Shown piece after piece: positions 24,601 through 32,039 of a DNA stretch of 64,000 bases. The translations under genes and the position numbers were made by a program. The notes under the pieces were generated by a model, which did no database searches, was not told the origin of the DNA, and was given only the letters and a program-made list of their open reading frames with translations. The stretch's first letter is position 1; each line of letters opens with the position of its first letter. Source of the DNA: Ancistrus triradiatus (lineage: Eukaryota; Chordata; Actinopteri; Siluriformes; Loricariidae); contig JAJAGP010000941.1 in NCBI GenBank assembly GCA_025084515.1, positions 84,945 to 148,944 on the forward strand, written 5' to 3'.

Positions 24601-27600
24601 TGTAGCACTCATGCAGTGTTTAAATAATGCTGTTTTCACACATGTTGAAACATAAATAAGTTGTACCAGTATTGAGCATCATCTAACACATTTTTGGTGG
24701 CTTGATCTCCAACCCAAGAAATTATACGTTGTGTCCCCAAAATTGTTGTCCATTTCTGTATTTTTGTGGGAGCTAATCAGAGGGAGTGGAAAGCAGGGTT
24801 TTACCAGCCCACATTTTCAAGAAGGTTGTGATTTATATAGCAGAGGAGAAGTCTCATTTACAAATGGAGGAAAATTATGCATGTGCGATTTTATAAATCC
24901 TCCCTTCTAAGATTGTAGTTGTAAGTCGCTCTGGATAAAGGTGTCTGCTAAATGGAAATTTAGAAAATTCAGGGATTTCTTATTTTAACAGCACTATTTA
25001 GGTCATGTATTTGGATCTAAATTCGATTGTCTTGCTGCATTATCCAACTTGATACTTGTCAAGGTATAAAATTCACATTTTGTCCGTCATGAACAATAAA
25101 TATTATATATTTAATTTACATAAATATACTGCTCAAACAAATAAAGGGAACACTTAAACAACACAATATAACTCCAAGTGTTCCCTTTATTTGTTTGAGC
25201 AGTATATTAACATAAGCCTCCTAATTCAGTACTCTGTAGTAGCTCCATTGGCAGCAGTTTTCATTGTGGGGAAAATCTCAACAATTCTAGTTTTTTGGGA
25301 AAAAAAGTTTTTCCAGTTGTTTGATGGGCAGTTCAACCAGTTGTTTCTGGCAAATCCTCTCTAGCTCTGTCAGACTGAATGGGAAGCGTCTGTGAATTGC
25401 CATCATCAGGTCTCTTCACAGATGTACTATGCAGTTTAAGTCTGTTCTTTGGCTAGACAGAGACTTGTTCTCAAGCCACTCAAGTGTTGTCTCAGAATTC
25501 AGAGCCCAGGCAAGCATGTACCCTGAACAGGGCGCTGGTCTATAATAGGGCTGGGAAGAAGTCACTATTGCAATGCTCCAGAATGTCTATATTCTATATT
25601 GTGACTCCATGACTTTAGTTTCATTCTTAGATGTATCATCTACACCACCCAAGGAGGTTGGGTCCCTTTTTGAGTCTTGGACCTCCCAAGGTTTCTTCCT
25701 CATAACACTTAGGGAGTTTTTCCTTGCCACTGTCGCCCTAGGCTTGCTCAATTTGGGATTGAACGTAGATATTAGAAGATAATCTAAAATTGTAAAGTTG
25801 CTTTGAGACAATGCTCCATTGTAAAAAGTGCTATATAAATAAATCTGACTTGACTTGTATTGCATTTTACAGTGGTGCTTGAAAGTTTGTGAACTCTTTA
25901 GAATGTTCTATATGTCTGCATAACCTAAATGCATGACCTAAAATATCATTAGATTTTCACACAAATTATAAAAGTAGATAAAGAGAACCCAGTTAAACAA
26001 ATGAGACAAAAATATTATAGTTAGTAATTTACTTATTGAGGAAAATGATGCAATCCAATGTTACATATTAGTGAGTGGCAAAAGTATGTGAACCTTTGCT
26101 TTCAGTATCTGTTGGTATGTTAATTACCCCAATTAATTATAAACTGAACTTTTTTGTATCGTTATTGATTATCAACAGTCCATACAAACAGAATAAATTG
26201 GTCCTTTCTCTACATTCGTGAAGAAAATCTGCACTCCAGATTGGCTTACAGGGAAAAACAAGTTCCTGCTCCTCTCGTTCAGTATCCGGGCAATGAGCAT
26301 GTTTTATATTGAATAGTCTGACGTTAAGACTAAGTTTGGATTTTCACCCGCTAAATATGGAATTATTTTGTTTTTACATTTAATAATAAAAAGGAATGTT
26401 GTTATTGTTATACAGTGGTACTTGAAAGTTTGTGAACCCTTCAGAATGGTCTGTATTTCTGCATAAATATGACCTAAAACATCATCAGATTTTCACACAA
26501 GTCCTAAAAGTGGATAAAGAGAACCCAGTTAAACAAATGAGACACAAATATTATACTTGGTCATTTATTTATTGAGGAAAATGATCCAATATTACATATG
26601 TGAGTGGCAAAAGTATGTGAACCTTTGCTTTCAGTATCTGCTGTGACCCCCCTGTGCAGCAATAACTGCAACTAAACGTTTCCTGTAGTTGTTGATCAGT
26701 AATTTTAGCCCATTCCTCCGTACAGAACAGCTTCAGCTCTGGGATGTTGGTGGGTTTCCTCACATTAGCTGCTCGCTTCAGGACCTTCCACAACATTTCC
26801 ATTGGATTAAGGTCAGGACTTTGACTTGGCCATTCCAAAACATGAACTTTATTCTTCTTTAACCATTCTTTCGTGGAACGGCTTGTGTGCTTAAGGTCGT
26901 TGTCTTGCTGCATGACCCACCTTCTCTTGAGATTCAGTTCATGGACAGATGTCCTGACATTTTCCTTTAGAATTCTCTGATATAATTCAGAATTCATTGT
27001 TCCATCAATGATGGCAAGCCGTCCTGCCCAGATGCAGAAAAACAGACCCAAACCATGATACTACCACCACCATGTTTCACAGATGGGATAAGGTTCTAAT
27101 GTTGGAATGCAGTGTTTTCCTTTCTCCAAAACATAACGCTTTTCTTTTAAATCAAAAAGTTCTATTTTGGTCACAATCCTTCACAAAACATTCTTCCAAT
27201 AGCCTTCTGGCTCGTCCACGTGATCTTTATCAAACTGCAGATTAGCAGCAATGTTCTTTTTGGAGAGCAGTGGCTTTCTCCTTGCAACCCTGCCATGCAC
27301 ACCATTGTTGTTCAGTGTTCTTCTGATGGTGGACTCATGAACATTAACATTAGCCAATATGAGAGAGCCCTTCAGTTTAGAAGTTACCCTGGGGTCCTTT
27401 GTGACCTCGCCAACTATTACACGCCTTGCTCTTGGCGTGATACCTGCTAATCCTAGAGGTTCAATTACTTTTGCCACTCACTAATATGTAATATTGGATC
27501 ATTTTTGTCAATGAATTAAAAAAAACTTTGTCAAAAAAATGATAAAGTATAATATTTTTGTCTCAGTTGTTTAACTGGGTTGTCTTTATCTACTTTTAGG

Positions 27601-28352
27601 ACTTGTGTGAAAATCTGATGATGTTTTAGGTCATATTTATGCAGAAATATAGAAAATTCTAGAAGGTTAACAAACTTTCATGCACCATCTTTTCTTCAAT
27701 TAATGTTCTCTATTTGAATGTTTCTGTTTAGCCTCTGGTTATCTAAACTTTTACTATTTATGTATTATTTAGGTAATTTATGCAAGGAGGTTGAGTCCAT
27801 ATTTGAGTCTTGGTTCACCCCAGGTTTCTTCTTTGTCACATTTAGGGAGTTTTTCCTTGCCACTGTCACCGTAGGCTTGCTTACTTGGGGCTGTGGGCCT
27901 AGGTAGTTGTAAATCTGCTTTGATACAATGCTGTACTGCATTGTGTCTGAGCTCTGTAGAAAAAATTGGACTTGACTCAGCCATGAGTCACAGCAGTGGT
28001 GGGCTAACGAATTGGCTCTGTGCTGCCTGAGAATTACAAATTAATCAAACTCTCCTCAGCTTTTAGGCTGTGAATGTTCTGAATGGAGATTTTTATATCA
28101 TTTGTGCCTAGAGGTGATTCAGCCACATTTTGAGGGTTTTCTTACAGAAGTGTGATGTATTACTTTGATATTCATTCCATTCTTTGCTTTATTTTACTTT
28201 AGCTCCACCTGCGATTAATTGCAGAGCAGCCTCTCCTCATGGACGAGACCTGCAGAACGCTTGACCTATTGGAGGAGAATTGGACATCCATGCAGAGTCT
28301 TCTAAAACAGAGCCTGTGCCTGCTGTCTTACATTAAGAGTGCTCTTCTGTAA
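3552..28352 (+). CDS. wdr36: WD repeat-containing protein 36 (UTP21 homologue), 20 exons, 5' end outside window
   Basis: WDR36/Utp21 is a nucleolar component of the UtpB module of the small-subunit processome and is needed for 18S rRNA maturation. Exons: 3552-3669, 3783-3915, 4033-4087, 4203-4335, 5479-5654, 6822-6942, 7027-7092, 7291-7374, 10402-10556, 10659-10773, 10892-11057, 12650-12758, 12901-12980, 14969-15076, 16354-16451, 20157-20299, 20400-20516, 20621-20702, 20790-20977, 28203-28352. They total 2397 bases, 798 codons plus TAA, with phase kept at every junction. The product aligns by eye along its whole length to human WDR36 as I remember it: WD40 blades (ending in WDV, LWN, GLWN, KIW, RTWD and YLW), then the Utp21-type C-terminal region, ending IKSALL. 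Human WDR36 has about 950 residues, so about 150 N-terminal residues lie upstream; no exon for them was found in 1-3551. All introns are GT-AG except the one after 16451, which is GC-AG. Identification is very secure; exon edges are by eye. Confidence 0.96.
3783..3915 (+). CDS. wdr36: wdr36, visible exon 2
   Basis: Acceptor is T-run CAG, donor TCAAA|GTAAG. It encodes a blade with HPSTYLNKILFGS and SLQLWNVKS, the conserved WDR36 core. Confidence 0.94.
4033..4087 (+). CDS. wdr36: wdr36, visible exon 3
   Basis: A short 55-base exon encoding KLLFTFPGWESAVTVLQQ, between TTTTTAG and GTTAG. It is flanked by introns of only about 115 bases. Confidence 0.93.
4203..4335 (+). CDS. wdr36: wdr36, visible exon 4
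   Basis: Encodes PAVDVVGIGLASGQ followed by IHNIKFNETLMKFQQDWGP. This is among the most conserved parts of WDR36. The donor GT at 4336 splits a codon after its first base. Confidence 0.94.
4468..5397 (+). mobile_element. Complete pogo/Tigger-like non-autonomous element (copy A)
   Basis: Inverted termini CAGTGGTACCTCGGTTCTCG and its reverse complement at 5378-5397 match exactly. Both sides are flanked by TA (4466-4467, 5398-5399), the Tc1/mariner-superfamily target duplication. It is 930 bases long with no transposase. It sits in the wdr36 intron before 5479. It also contains a SINE-tail-like stretch near 4762-4809 that other copies lack. Confidence 0.85.
5479..5654 (+). CDS. wdr36: wdr36, visible exon 5
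   Basis: Completes the split Asp codon and encodes DGHSVMAAGSPVGHVGLWNL and then HSTAIAGLTFLHGEPLL, ending ADNAIR. The preceding intron holds a complete pogo/Tigger-like element. Confidence 0.94.
5741..6570. mobile_element. MITE with GTTTACATG termini, split by a SINE
   Basis: The left end CTGGGTTTACATGACT and the right end AAGTGCATGTAAACACACT are imperfect inverted repeats. Subterminal AATAATCAGATTTC and its complement-like partner near 6530 support a fold-back element. The host element is interrupted by the SINE at 5760-6079. Confidence 0.6.
5760..6079 (+). repeat. tRNA-derived SINE, second family, with target duplication
   Basis: Begins near GGCGGCACGGTGGCTCAGTG (A-box region), has a B-box-like GGGTGCAATCCC, then a body containing TGTGTGGAGTCTGCATG, and ends in an (AAAC)n tail. 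ACATGACT at 5752-5759 is repeated at 6080-6087 as the target-site duplication. It is not a functional tRNA gene. Confidence 0.85.
6822..6942 (+). CDS. wdr36: wdr36, visible exon 6
   Basis: Starts VWIFDVAEGEGRLLRFRMGH and ends with a split Gly codon before GT at 6943. It completes the WD dipeptide region of the blade begun in the previous exon. Confidence 0.93.
7027..7092 (+). CDS. wdr36: wdr36, visible exon 7
   Basis: A 66-base exon encoding QDGSLQSFSTVHERFNKSLG. The acceptor is TGTCAG at 7021-7026 and the donor GTAAG at 7093. Confidence 0.93.
7291..7374 (+). CDS. wdr36: wdr36, visible exon 8 (lysine-rich linker)
   Basis: Encodes SFTKKKAKKKGAVYD and then LRPITTFTS. The basic run sits where human WDR36 has a less lysine-dense basic stretch. 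It probably forms an exposed loop between the two propellers. Confidence 0.9.
8048..10111 (-). mobile_element. 5'-truncated L2/CR1-type LINE nested in copy B
   Basis: The minus strand encodes a reverse-transcriptase C-terminal half and ends at 8048 with a GACTT-type repeat tail. AAAGTGT at 8041-8047 recurs at 10112-10118, a 7-base target duplication. The host element reads continuously across it. Confidence 0.85.
9085..9955 (-). pseudogene. LINE reverse transcriptase, frameshifted and truncated
   Basis: Two minus-strand frames (9955-9521, then 9612-9085) form one protein broken by a frameshift. Visible motifs are YGVPQGSVLGPLLFSLYM, HADDTQLY (the catalytic box, with His where Tyr or Phe is usual), LNSDKTEVLLVG, LGVTFDSDLSF, LDYCNVMLLTG and LHWLPVKFRIDYKIL. 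This order is typical of L2/CR1-related LINEs. Another RT motif, LLDLSAAFDTIDH, lies just upstream on the minus strand near 10050. Endonuclease and N-terminal parts are absent. It is a dead copy. Confidence 0.85.
10402..10556 (+). CDS. wdr36: wdr36, visible exon 9
   Basis: Encodes ESARESDWDGILACHQG and TTWNYQKGSMGAH, a signature stretch at the start of the second propeller. The preceding 3-kb intron carries a nested LINE-in-DNA-transposon block. Confidence 0.93.
10659..10773 (+). CDS. wdr36: wdr36, visible exon 10
   Basis: Encodes AVDITSCGNFAVIALSSG and VYNMQSGIHRGQYGED, a near-identical match to the vertebrate protein. The exon is bounded by CTCTGCAG and GTCAGC. Confidence 0.94.
10892..11057 (+). 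CDS. wdr36: wdr36, visible exon 11
   Basis: Encodes HLGAVRGVAVDGLNQL and ADGLLKIWRFKSKEL, a canonical blade ending KIW. It ends AG|GTAAGAG, splitting the Ser codon shared with the next exon. Confidence 0.94.
11290..11625 (+). pseudogene. Tc1-like transposase fragment
   Basis: The + strand text around ATGGTTGTTGGTGCTAGACA and the following helix-turn-helix region match the fragments at 1640-1930 (minus) and 46430-46810 (plus). Internal deletions and frame breaks are evident. Confidence 0.65.
11638..11956 (+). repeat. tRNA-derived SINE, second family
   Basis: Near-identical to the copy at 5760-6079, with A-box GGTGGCTCAGTGGGTAGC and B-box GGTTCAATCCC. GTTACTG at 11631-11637 recurs at 11957-11963 as a target duplication. 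Confidence 0.85.
12650..12758 (+). CDS. wdr36: wdr36, visible exon 12
   Basis: Encodes GMLAIAFDDFTVSILDMETK and RGQINDM. The acceptor is TTTCTCTAG, the donor ATG|GTGAGC. Confidence 0.94.
12901..12980 (+). CDS. wdr36: wdr36, visible exon 13
   Basis: Encodes TFSPDGRWLVTASMDCAIRT and WDLPSG, a textbook WD40 blade with GRW and the terminal WD. It is separated from exon 12 by a 142-base intron. Confidence 0.95.
13023..13170 (+). repeat. 3' part of second-family SINE
   Basis: Carries the GTTTCCTCCCACAGTCCAAA segment and the TTAAATAAAC-type tail, without the tRNA-like head. Confidence 0.7.
13277..14677 (+). mobile_element. Degraded Tc1-like element, main family
   Basis: Ends CAGTGGTGCTTAAGAGTTTG and GTTCACAAACTTTCAAGC...CACTG are inverted repeats, flanked by TA. 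Remnants of the + strand transposase persist (helix-turn-helix near 13660, and a WPSQSPGLN box near 14290), but the frame is broken many times. It sits in the wdr36 intron before 14969. Confidence 0.8.
14969..15076 (+). CDS. wdr36: wdr36, visible exon 14
   Basis: Encodes LVDCFLVDAAAVSVSFSPTG and SSHVDSLGIYLW, the last canonical blade. The intron before it contains a degraded Tc1-like element and a SINE tail. Confidence 0.94.
15498..15822 (+). repeat. L2-tailed SINE: partial head, then a full copy
   Basis: A short head fragment lies at 15498-15545. A full copy runs from GGGACTGTGGTAGC at 15633, through the B-box GGTTCAAATCCC, to GTCGCTCTGGATAAGGGCG and an AATGTAAATG tail. Confidence 0.85.
15823..16353. 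other. wdr36 intron, nothing recognised
   Basis: No repeat or coding signal that I can name. Confidence 0.5.
16354..16451 (+). CDS. wdr36: wdr36, visible exon 15 (GC splice donor)
   Basis: Encodes NNCTLCSLVSLRPLPVDYE and VVMLPGTCPNK. The exon must end at 16451, where the intron starts GCAAGT, because only this joins in frame to the DDEEEDLVSES start of the next exon. The alternative GT four bases downstream would bring an in-frame TGA. Confidence 0.9.
17106..18219. other. AT-rich intron sequence, nothing recognised
   Basis: Strongly AT-rich with a poly-A run near 17752-17768. No coding or structural signal found. Confidence 0.5.
18220..18620. repeat. MITE-like repeat with TTTTCGTCAATGAC and inverted-type end
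   Basis: The left part TTTTCGTCAATGACCATTTT and the right part TTTTAGTCAAAAGACTATGA resemble the two ends of a known kind of fish dispersed repeat. Internal sequence is purine-rich. Superfamily not assigned. Confidence 0.45.
18627..19736 (+). mobile_element. Tc1-like element, main family, internally deleted
   Basis: Begins CAGTGGTGCTTGAAAGTTTG after TA. The + strand keeps a clean N-terminal segment (MARTKEISEDLRKRVVDSHQ, then LHQSTVRRIVYKW), then a frame break and a deletion of the catalytic core. It resumes at the C-terminal RKRLAAVIAAQGGHTRY and stop at 19516. Its right end is slightly damaged. Confidence 0.85.
18909..19139 (+). pseudogene. Tc1-like transposase N-terminal domain remnant
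   Basis: The open segment from the MARTKEISED start near 18981 covers the first helix-turn-helix and the GRPR-like region (TLPRSG), then meets a stop codon. It is a remnant and could not yield a full transposase. Confidence 0.75.
20157..20299 (+). CDS. wdr36: wdr36, visible exon 16
   Basis: Starts with an acidic run DDEEED and continues with QLDERLVTLSLLPDSRWKNL, the start of the Utp21-type C-terminal region. Confidence 0.94.
20400..20516 (+). CDS. wdr36: wdr36, visible exon 17
   Basis: A phase 0/0 exon of 39 codons encoding KRNKPKEAPKVPKAAPFFIP and TIPGLVPQF. The basic proline-rich stretch and the PFFIPTIPGL motif are hallmarks of WDR36/Utp21. Confidence 0.95.
20621..20702 (+). CDS. wdr36: wdr36, visible exon 18
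   Basis: Encodes SKVVNLGMLAQKSSFYLQL and DALESNQ. It is followed by an intron of only 87 bases, the shortest in the visible gene. Confidence 0.94.
20790..20977 (+). CDS. wdr36: wdr36, visible exon 19
   Basis: Encodes HLKELGPSAIDTELRGL and QAYLALFLK, helical sequence of the Utp21 C-terminal domain. An apparent longer open frame through the intron from 20549 is a read-through artefact, since the protein match requires the splice at 20703-20789. Confidence 0.94.
21246..21300 (-). repeat. SINE 3' tail fragment
   Basis: ATTTACAGCATTTAGCAGAC on the + strand is the reverse complement of the L2-type SINE tail. Confidence 0.6.
21663..22836 (+). mobile_element. Tc1-like element with CACTGCCTGACCAAAAAA ends, carrying a nested MITE
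   Basis: Terminal repeats CACTGCCTGACCAAAAAA and TTTTTTGGTCAGGCAGTG are exact inverts, flanked by TA. The + strand keeps the end of a transposase: a DLNPIENLWDV box, then, after the nested insert, LVETMPQRMRAIIKKR. The front of the gene is deleted. Confidence 0.85.
21983..22645. mobile_element. 663-bp MITE with GGGTGAATCCCATTTCAGGG ends inside the Tc1-like element
   Basis: The terminal GGGTGAATCCCATTTCAGGG is matched as an inverted repeat by the sequence ending at 22645, extending at least 24 bases. TTT flanks both sides (21980-21982, 22646-22648). The 3-base duplication is compatible with the PIF/Harbinger group, but the superfamily is not certain. It is relatively CpG-rich. Confidence 0.75.
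22837..23521. other. wdr36 intron, nothing recognised
   Basis: Contains only short chance frames. Confidence 0.45.
23522..23814. mobile_element. Fold-back MITE, Tc1-type ends
   Basis: Arms of about 110 bases (23522-23635 and 23706-23814) are near-perfect inverts around a 70-base AT-rich centre. Ends are CAGTGGGGCAAAAAAGTATT and its complement; TA follows on the right. Confidence 0.8.
23815..24923. other. wdr36 intron, nothing firm
   Basis: A 115-codon minus-strand frame at 24154-24501 has no recognisable domain and is probably chance. Nothing else stands out. Confidence 0.45.
24924..24962 (+). repeat. L2-type SINE tail fragment
   Basis: GTAAGTCGCTCTGGATAAAG followed by TGTCTGCTAAATG, the 3' tail of the first SINE family only. 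Confidence 0.65.
25127..25204. mobile_element. 78-bp perfect hairpin MITE
   Basis: The 29-base arms (25127-25155 and 25176-25204) starting TACTGCTCAAACAAATAAAG are exact inverts around a 20-base loop. It is probably the joined ends of a longer DNA transposon. Confidence 0.8.
25205..25500 (-). pseudogene. Tc1-like transposase fragment
   Basis: The minus strand resembles degenerate Tc1-like text (compare 45136-46407) around TCTAGCTCTGTCAGACTGAA. No open frame remains. Confidence 0.45.
25590..25857 (+). repeat. LINE 3' end, same family as 8048-10111
   Basis: Same text as the 3' portion of the nested LINE, in the opposite orientation: GGGAGTTTTTCCTTGCCACT, then TTTGAGACAATGCTCCATTG and a CTGACTTGACTTG tail. 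It is 5'-truncated. Confidence 0.8.
25870..26111. mobile_element. One end of a main-family Tc1-like element
   Basis: Begins CAGTGGTGCTTGAAAGTTTG and continues through the subterminal repeat to the TATGTGAACCTTTGCTTTCA stretch, then stops abruptly. Confidence 0.75.
26413..27688 (-). mobile_element. Tc1-like element, main family, best-preserved copy
   Basis: A left end CAGTGGTACTTGAAAGTTTG and an inverted right end near 27688 frame about 1.28 kb. The minus strand carries transposase pieces at 27477-27181 (N-terminal, ASLTLANVNVHEST-like region) and 27051-26569 (catalytic C-terminal half). Confidence 0.85.
26569..27051 (-). pseudogene. Tc1-like transposase, catalytic C-terminal half
   Basis: A 160-codon open segment containing IIDGTMNSELYQRIL, VMQQDNDLKHTSRSTKEWL (second catalytic Asp) and WPSQSPDLNPMEMLW (third acidic site, D34-type spacing). 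The first Asp and the DNA-binding domain are out of frame upstream. It would act by cut-and-paste with TA targets if whole; this copy is broken. Confidence 0.85.
27780..27977 (+). repeat. LINE 3' end fragment
   Basis: Diverged copy of the same LINE 3' region as 25590-25857, with GGGAGTTTTTCCTTGCCACT conserved. Confidence 0.7.
28203..28352 (+). CDS. wdr36: wdr36, terminal coding exon
   Basis: After a 7.2-kb intron full of transposons, this exon encodes LHLRLIAEQPLLMDETC and ends LLSYIKSALL with TAA at 28350-28352. The ending matches the C-terminus of vertebrate WDR36. Confidence 0.95.
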   Translation, partial: LHLRLIAEQPLLMDETCRTLDLLEENWTSMQSLLKQSLCLLSYIKSALL

Positions 28353-29145
28353 ATATACCATCTGCACCCTCTGTCTTGTATTAGACTTATTTTTACTTTA
28401 ATATTCATGTTGTGTGTGCAGTGGTGCTTTTTTTTTTTTATCTGTATAGCATATGCTCATTTGGGATAAAAATACATTGTACAAGAAATCTTTTGTTGTT
28501 TGCAGTTGTTTCCTAAATGGCTTAGAATGGTGTAAATGGGATGTGTGTGTGACGGAGAGAGAGAGAAAGCGAGGGAGCAAAAGAGAAGGTCACATTTGGT
28601 GCTGAACAGGTTTTGAGCAGATGGTCCTCTGCATGGGGGAGTTCCAAAACATTTGGTTGCACCTTAAACAATGAGCAGTCAACCAGTCTAGGATGTACAA
28701 GGATTTCCTATTTTACTCAACCCTCTACTAGGAATAAAAGCAATGTTGAATTTTGACATTTTAGAAAAAAAGTCCATGACACATTGTCATACTGTGACAT
28801 ATTATCTCAGGGTTGTTACCTTTTGTATTGGTTCCTTTTCTACATATTTGAATATTGTAATATGGTGGATTTGTTCATGATGAATGTACTGGGGTGGGTA
28901 AATGAGGGCAGGATTAAATTTTTTAACTTAAAAATAAATTTTAACAATGCATCAGCATGAACAAACACCACACCTTTTAAGTGACTTAACAGACATTTGA
29001 CAGAGAAAGTATATAGTAAATAATTCCATACAATGCTGCTTCCTGAACACATTTGGGTATATTTTATGGATTTTGGGCTGCTGATCACAGAAGTCACCTA
29101 AAATGTTCCTATCGCATACCATTTTATAGATATAACTTCTTACTA
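28353..29145 (+). other. wdr36 3' flank with a candidate poly(A) signal
   Basis: No AATAAA follows immediately after the stop. The first consensus hexamer I see is at 28733-28738, about 380 bases downstream. That is a plausible 3'-UTR length, but the site is unproven. No gene is visible here. Confidence 0.35.
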
Positions 29146-29835
29146 CAGTGGTACCTTGGTTCTCGTCATTAAGTCGTTGCAGAAGGCTTGTCGAGAACCA
29201 AAAACGACAAGTGCCAAGCAAATATTTCCCATAAGAATTAATATATTGAATGAATCCGTTCCAGACCCCCAGAAACTCCACTCTGTATAAGGCTTTATAT
29301 ACATTAATGGAGTTGTATTGTACAGGAGCTCCCTGATTTATGATGGAGATGTGTTCAGACAAATCCATCATAAGTTAAATGTATCATGAAGTATGAGTGT
29401 TTGGTAGAGCGGCCCATACTGTATCATAGCGGAGTCCATGATAAGTTAATGTTTAAAACTCTTACATTAACCTACCATTGGCCAAAATCATTAACACAAA
29501 GCTTGGTTTATAGTAACGTGTTGAAAAATCTCATGTAATTTAGTGAGTAATGGACTGAAAGTGAGAAGTTAAAGCAACACACTTACTCTATTGATGAACT
29601 CGGGGCACTAGCTGCTAAGCTAACTGCAGCCTGTGTTCTGGAGCATTCAATTCCTGTTCTGTTTTCGGTTGGCTCTTAGAATACAGGACTGTAGATGAAA
29701 AAACAAAGAAAATCATGATAAAGACAGCAGAGATCTTCTCTGACTGAGGGCTATTGTGAATCACTGTGTACTGAATCGTGAATCGAGTTTTGACTGAAAC
29801 AAGTCTCACGGCTCGACTCATACAAGTTTAAGTAC
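29146..29835 (+). mobile_element. Pogo/Tigger-like element (copy C), right end missing
   Basis: Starts CAGTGGTACCTTGGTTCTCG after TA and follows copy A, with CTCCCTGATTTATGATGGAG and TTAATGTTTAAAACTC. It stops near GACTCATACAAGTTTAAGTA, without the terminal repeat. It lies between wdr36 and camk4. Confidence 0.75.
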
Positions 29836-29844
29836 TGTGTGTTT

Positions 29845-29895
29845 AAAATCTTGTGTGTCGCTGAAATGGCCGCTGATGGTGACGTCAAATAAACA
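29845..29895 (+). repeat. Second-family SINE tail fragment
   Basis: GTGTGTCGCTGAAATGGCCG and AAATAAACAAAC, the 3' end of the SINE seen at 5760 and 11638. Confidence 0.65.
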
Positions 29896-30658
29896 AACAG
29901 TTGGCTGTAATCAAAAAAAAAGTGACTTATTAGATCAGAGGACTGAGCACTTTTCCAACCTTGTTATTTTCAGTTTTTCATTTTTTCATTACTTTTTAGA
30001 ACAGTTGCCTTTTTTATTGTTACCTGAAAGCTGTAAGTCAAATGTGTAAATATAACTTGGAAAAAGTGATTGTTTCAGTCTTTAAGACAAAACAACTGAG
30101 TATTTCAAAGTGGTATGGTGATTTTCGGTGCACCTGGACCAGTTGGTCAGTTAATAGTGGACAGTTTATTTGTCTAAAAGCACAAAATTCACCATGGGGA
30201 CAAAAAGCAAGTTTCCAATATACTTGCATTCAAAACTAGCAGTATATTGAGAGATAAATCATAGAATATCTCACATTCGTTTAGTTATGCAATATAGGGG
30301 AAATTTAGAGAAGATGAAGCAGTTACAGAACTTGTGATAAGTATAAGTACAGTTGTGGTCAAATTATTGTTATCCATGATTACTTAGTATAAAAAGCCAA
30401 CATTTTTGTATCATTAGAATATTTTAATGGTACGCCCAACATTCAGCGTACGTCGCCGTATGTCAACCATACATTCATTGATTAAAAAAAAAAAAAAAAA
30501 GTATAAACACTGTATATGGCATGAATTAAATGGATTCGTCATGGGTTAAAGGTAATATTAATACTAATACTTGGTTGTAGTGCTGTAGTAACTGAATTCG
30601 ATCTCGGTCTCAAGACCATAAACAAGGGCACTTGGTCTTGGGATAAGGTGGAGTATCC

Positions 30659-31540
30659 CTGAATAAAATCTGCACTCCAGATTGGCTAACGAAAAACCAA
30701 GTTGCTGCTCTTCTCATTCAGTATCCAGGCAATGAGCATGTTTTATATTGAATAGTCTGACGTTAAGGCTGTTAAGTTTGTGGACCCTTTAGAATTTTCT
30801 ATATTTCTGCATAAATATGACCTAAAACATCATCAGATTTTCACATCAGATAGTTCTAAAAGTAGATAAAGAGAACCCAGTTAAGCAAATGAGACAAAAT
30901 ATTATACTTGGTCATTTATTTATTGAGGAAAATGATCCAATATTACCATAGTAGTGAGTGGCAAAAGTATGTGAACCTTTGCTTTCAGTATCTGGTGTGA
31001 CCCCCCCCTGTGCAGCAATAACTGCAAAAAAACTAAACGTTTCCTGTAACTGTTGATCAGTCCTGCACACCGGGCTTGGAGGAATTTTTAGTCCATTCCT
31101 CCTTACAGAACAGCTTCAGCTCTGGGATGTTGGTGGGGTTCCACACTAAACTGCTCACTTCAGGTCCTTCCACAACATTTTCGATTGGATTAAGGTCAGG
31201 ACTTTTGACTTGGCCATTACAAAAACATTAACTTTATTCTTCTTTAACCATTCTTTGGTGGAACGACTCTTGTGTGCTTAGGGTCGTTGTCTTGCTGCAT
31301 GACCCACCTTCTCTTGAGATTCAGTTCATATGACAGATGTCCTGACATTTTCCTTTAGAATTCTCTGATATAATTCAGAATTCATTGTTCCATCAATGAT
31401 GGCAAGCAGTCCTGGACCAGATGCAGCAAAACAGGCCCAAATCATGATACTACCACCACCATGTTTCACAGATGGGGAAAGGGAATGGGATGGGAAATAT
31501 AGAAAATTCTAAAGGATTCACAAACTTTCAAGCACCACTG
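30659..31540 (-). mobile_element. Tc1-like element, main family, with duplicated flank
   Basis: The Tc1 part runs from about 30771 to 31540, with the inverted end GCACCACTG. The minus-strand transposase is degraded and internally deleted. The preceding 110 bases (30659-30770) copy 26222-26335, which flanks the element at 26413. Confidence 0.75.
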
Positions 31541-32039
31541 TATTTAGTTGAATTTATGTGGTGACGTCTGATTAAGTTTGACAGAAGGGAAACATAATCA
31601 TTACATTGCCTTAGTTTGACTAAGATTAAAATATAATAATGAAATAATTTCAAGCTATATATAATTGAATGTTATGTTTTACACAGTTTGTGGTGAAATA
31701 TTATTTATTAAATATAATTATATAATGTATAATGAATGTAACATGAATTACAAACAAATACATTTTTTTCCATTTTCTTCTTTGTTTTCTTGTATGATGA
31801 AAATAATATTAATCTGGTCTTGTCGCAGTCTCGGCCACATCCGGTCTTGGTCTAGACTCGGACTCGGTGAGCTTCTTGCATTTGAATATCCTAGAGCTCT
31901 GACCTACATCAGGGTTGAATTTTGTCACTCTGCATATTTGAGTAAACTCGAGCAATTAAAGGGTTTGAATTGTTGACTGAGGCAGACTGAGTAAATGTGC
32001 TCCAATATAAGTGTGCAGTGTTGGTAGAGACTTACCCAA

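Noticed and set aside
25127..25204. CRISPR-like or terminator hairpin
   Set aside because: The context is a vertebrate intron with transposon-type inverted ends, and there is no repeat-spacer array.
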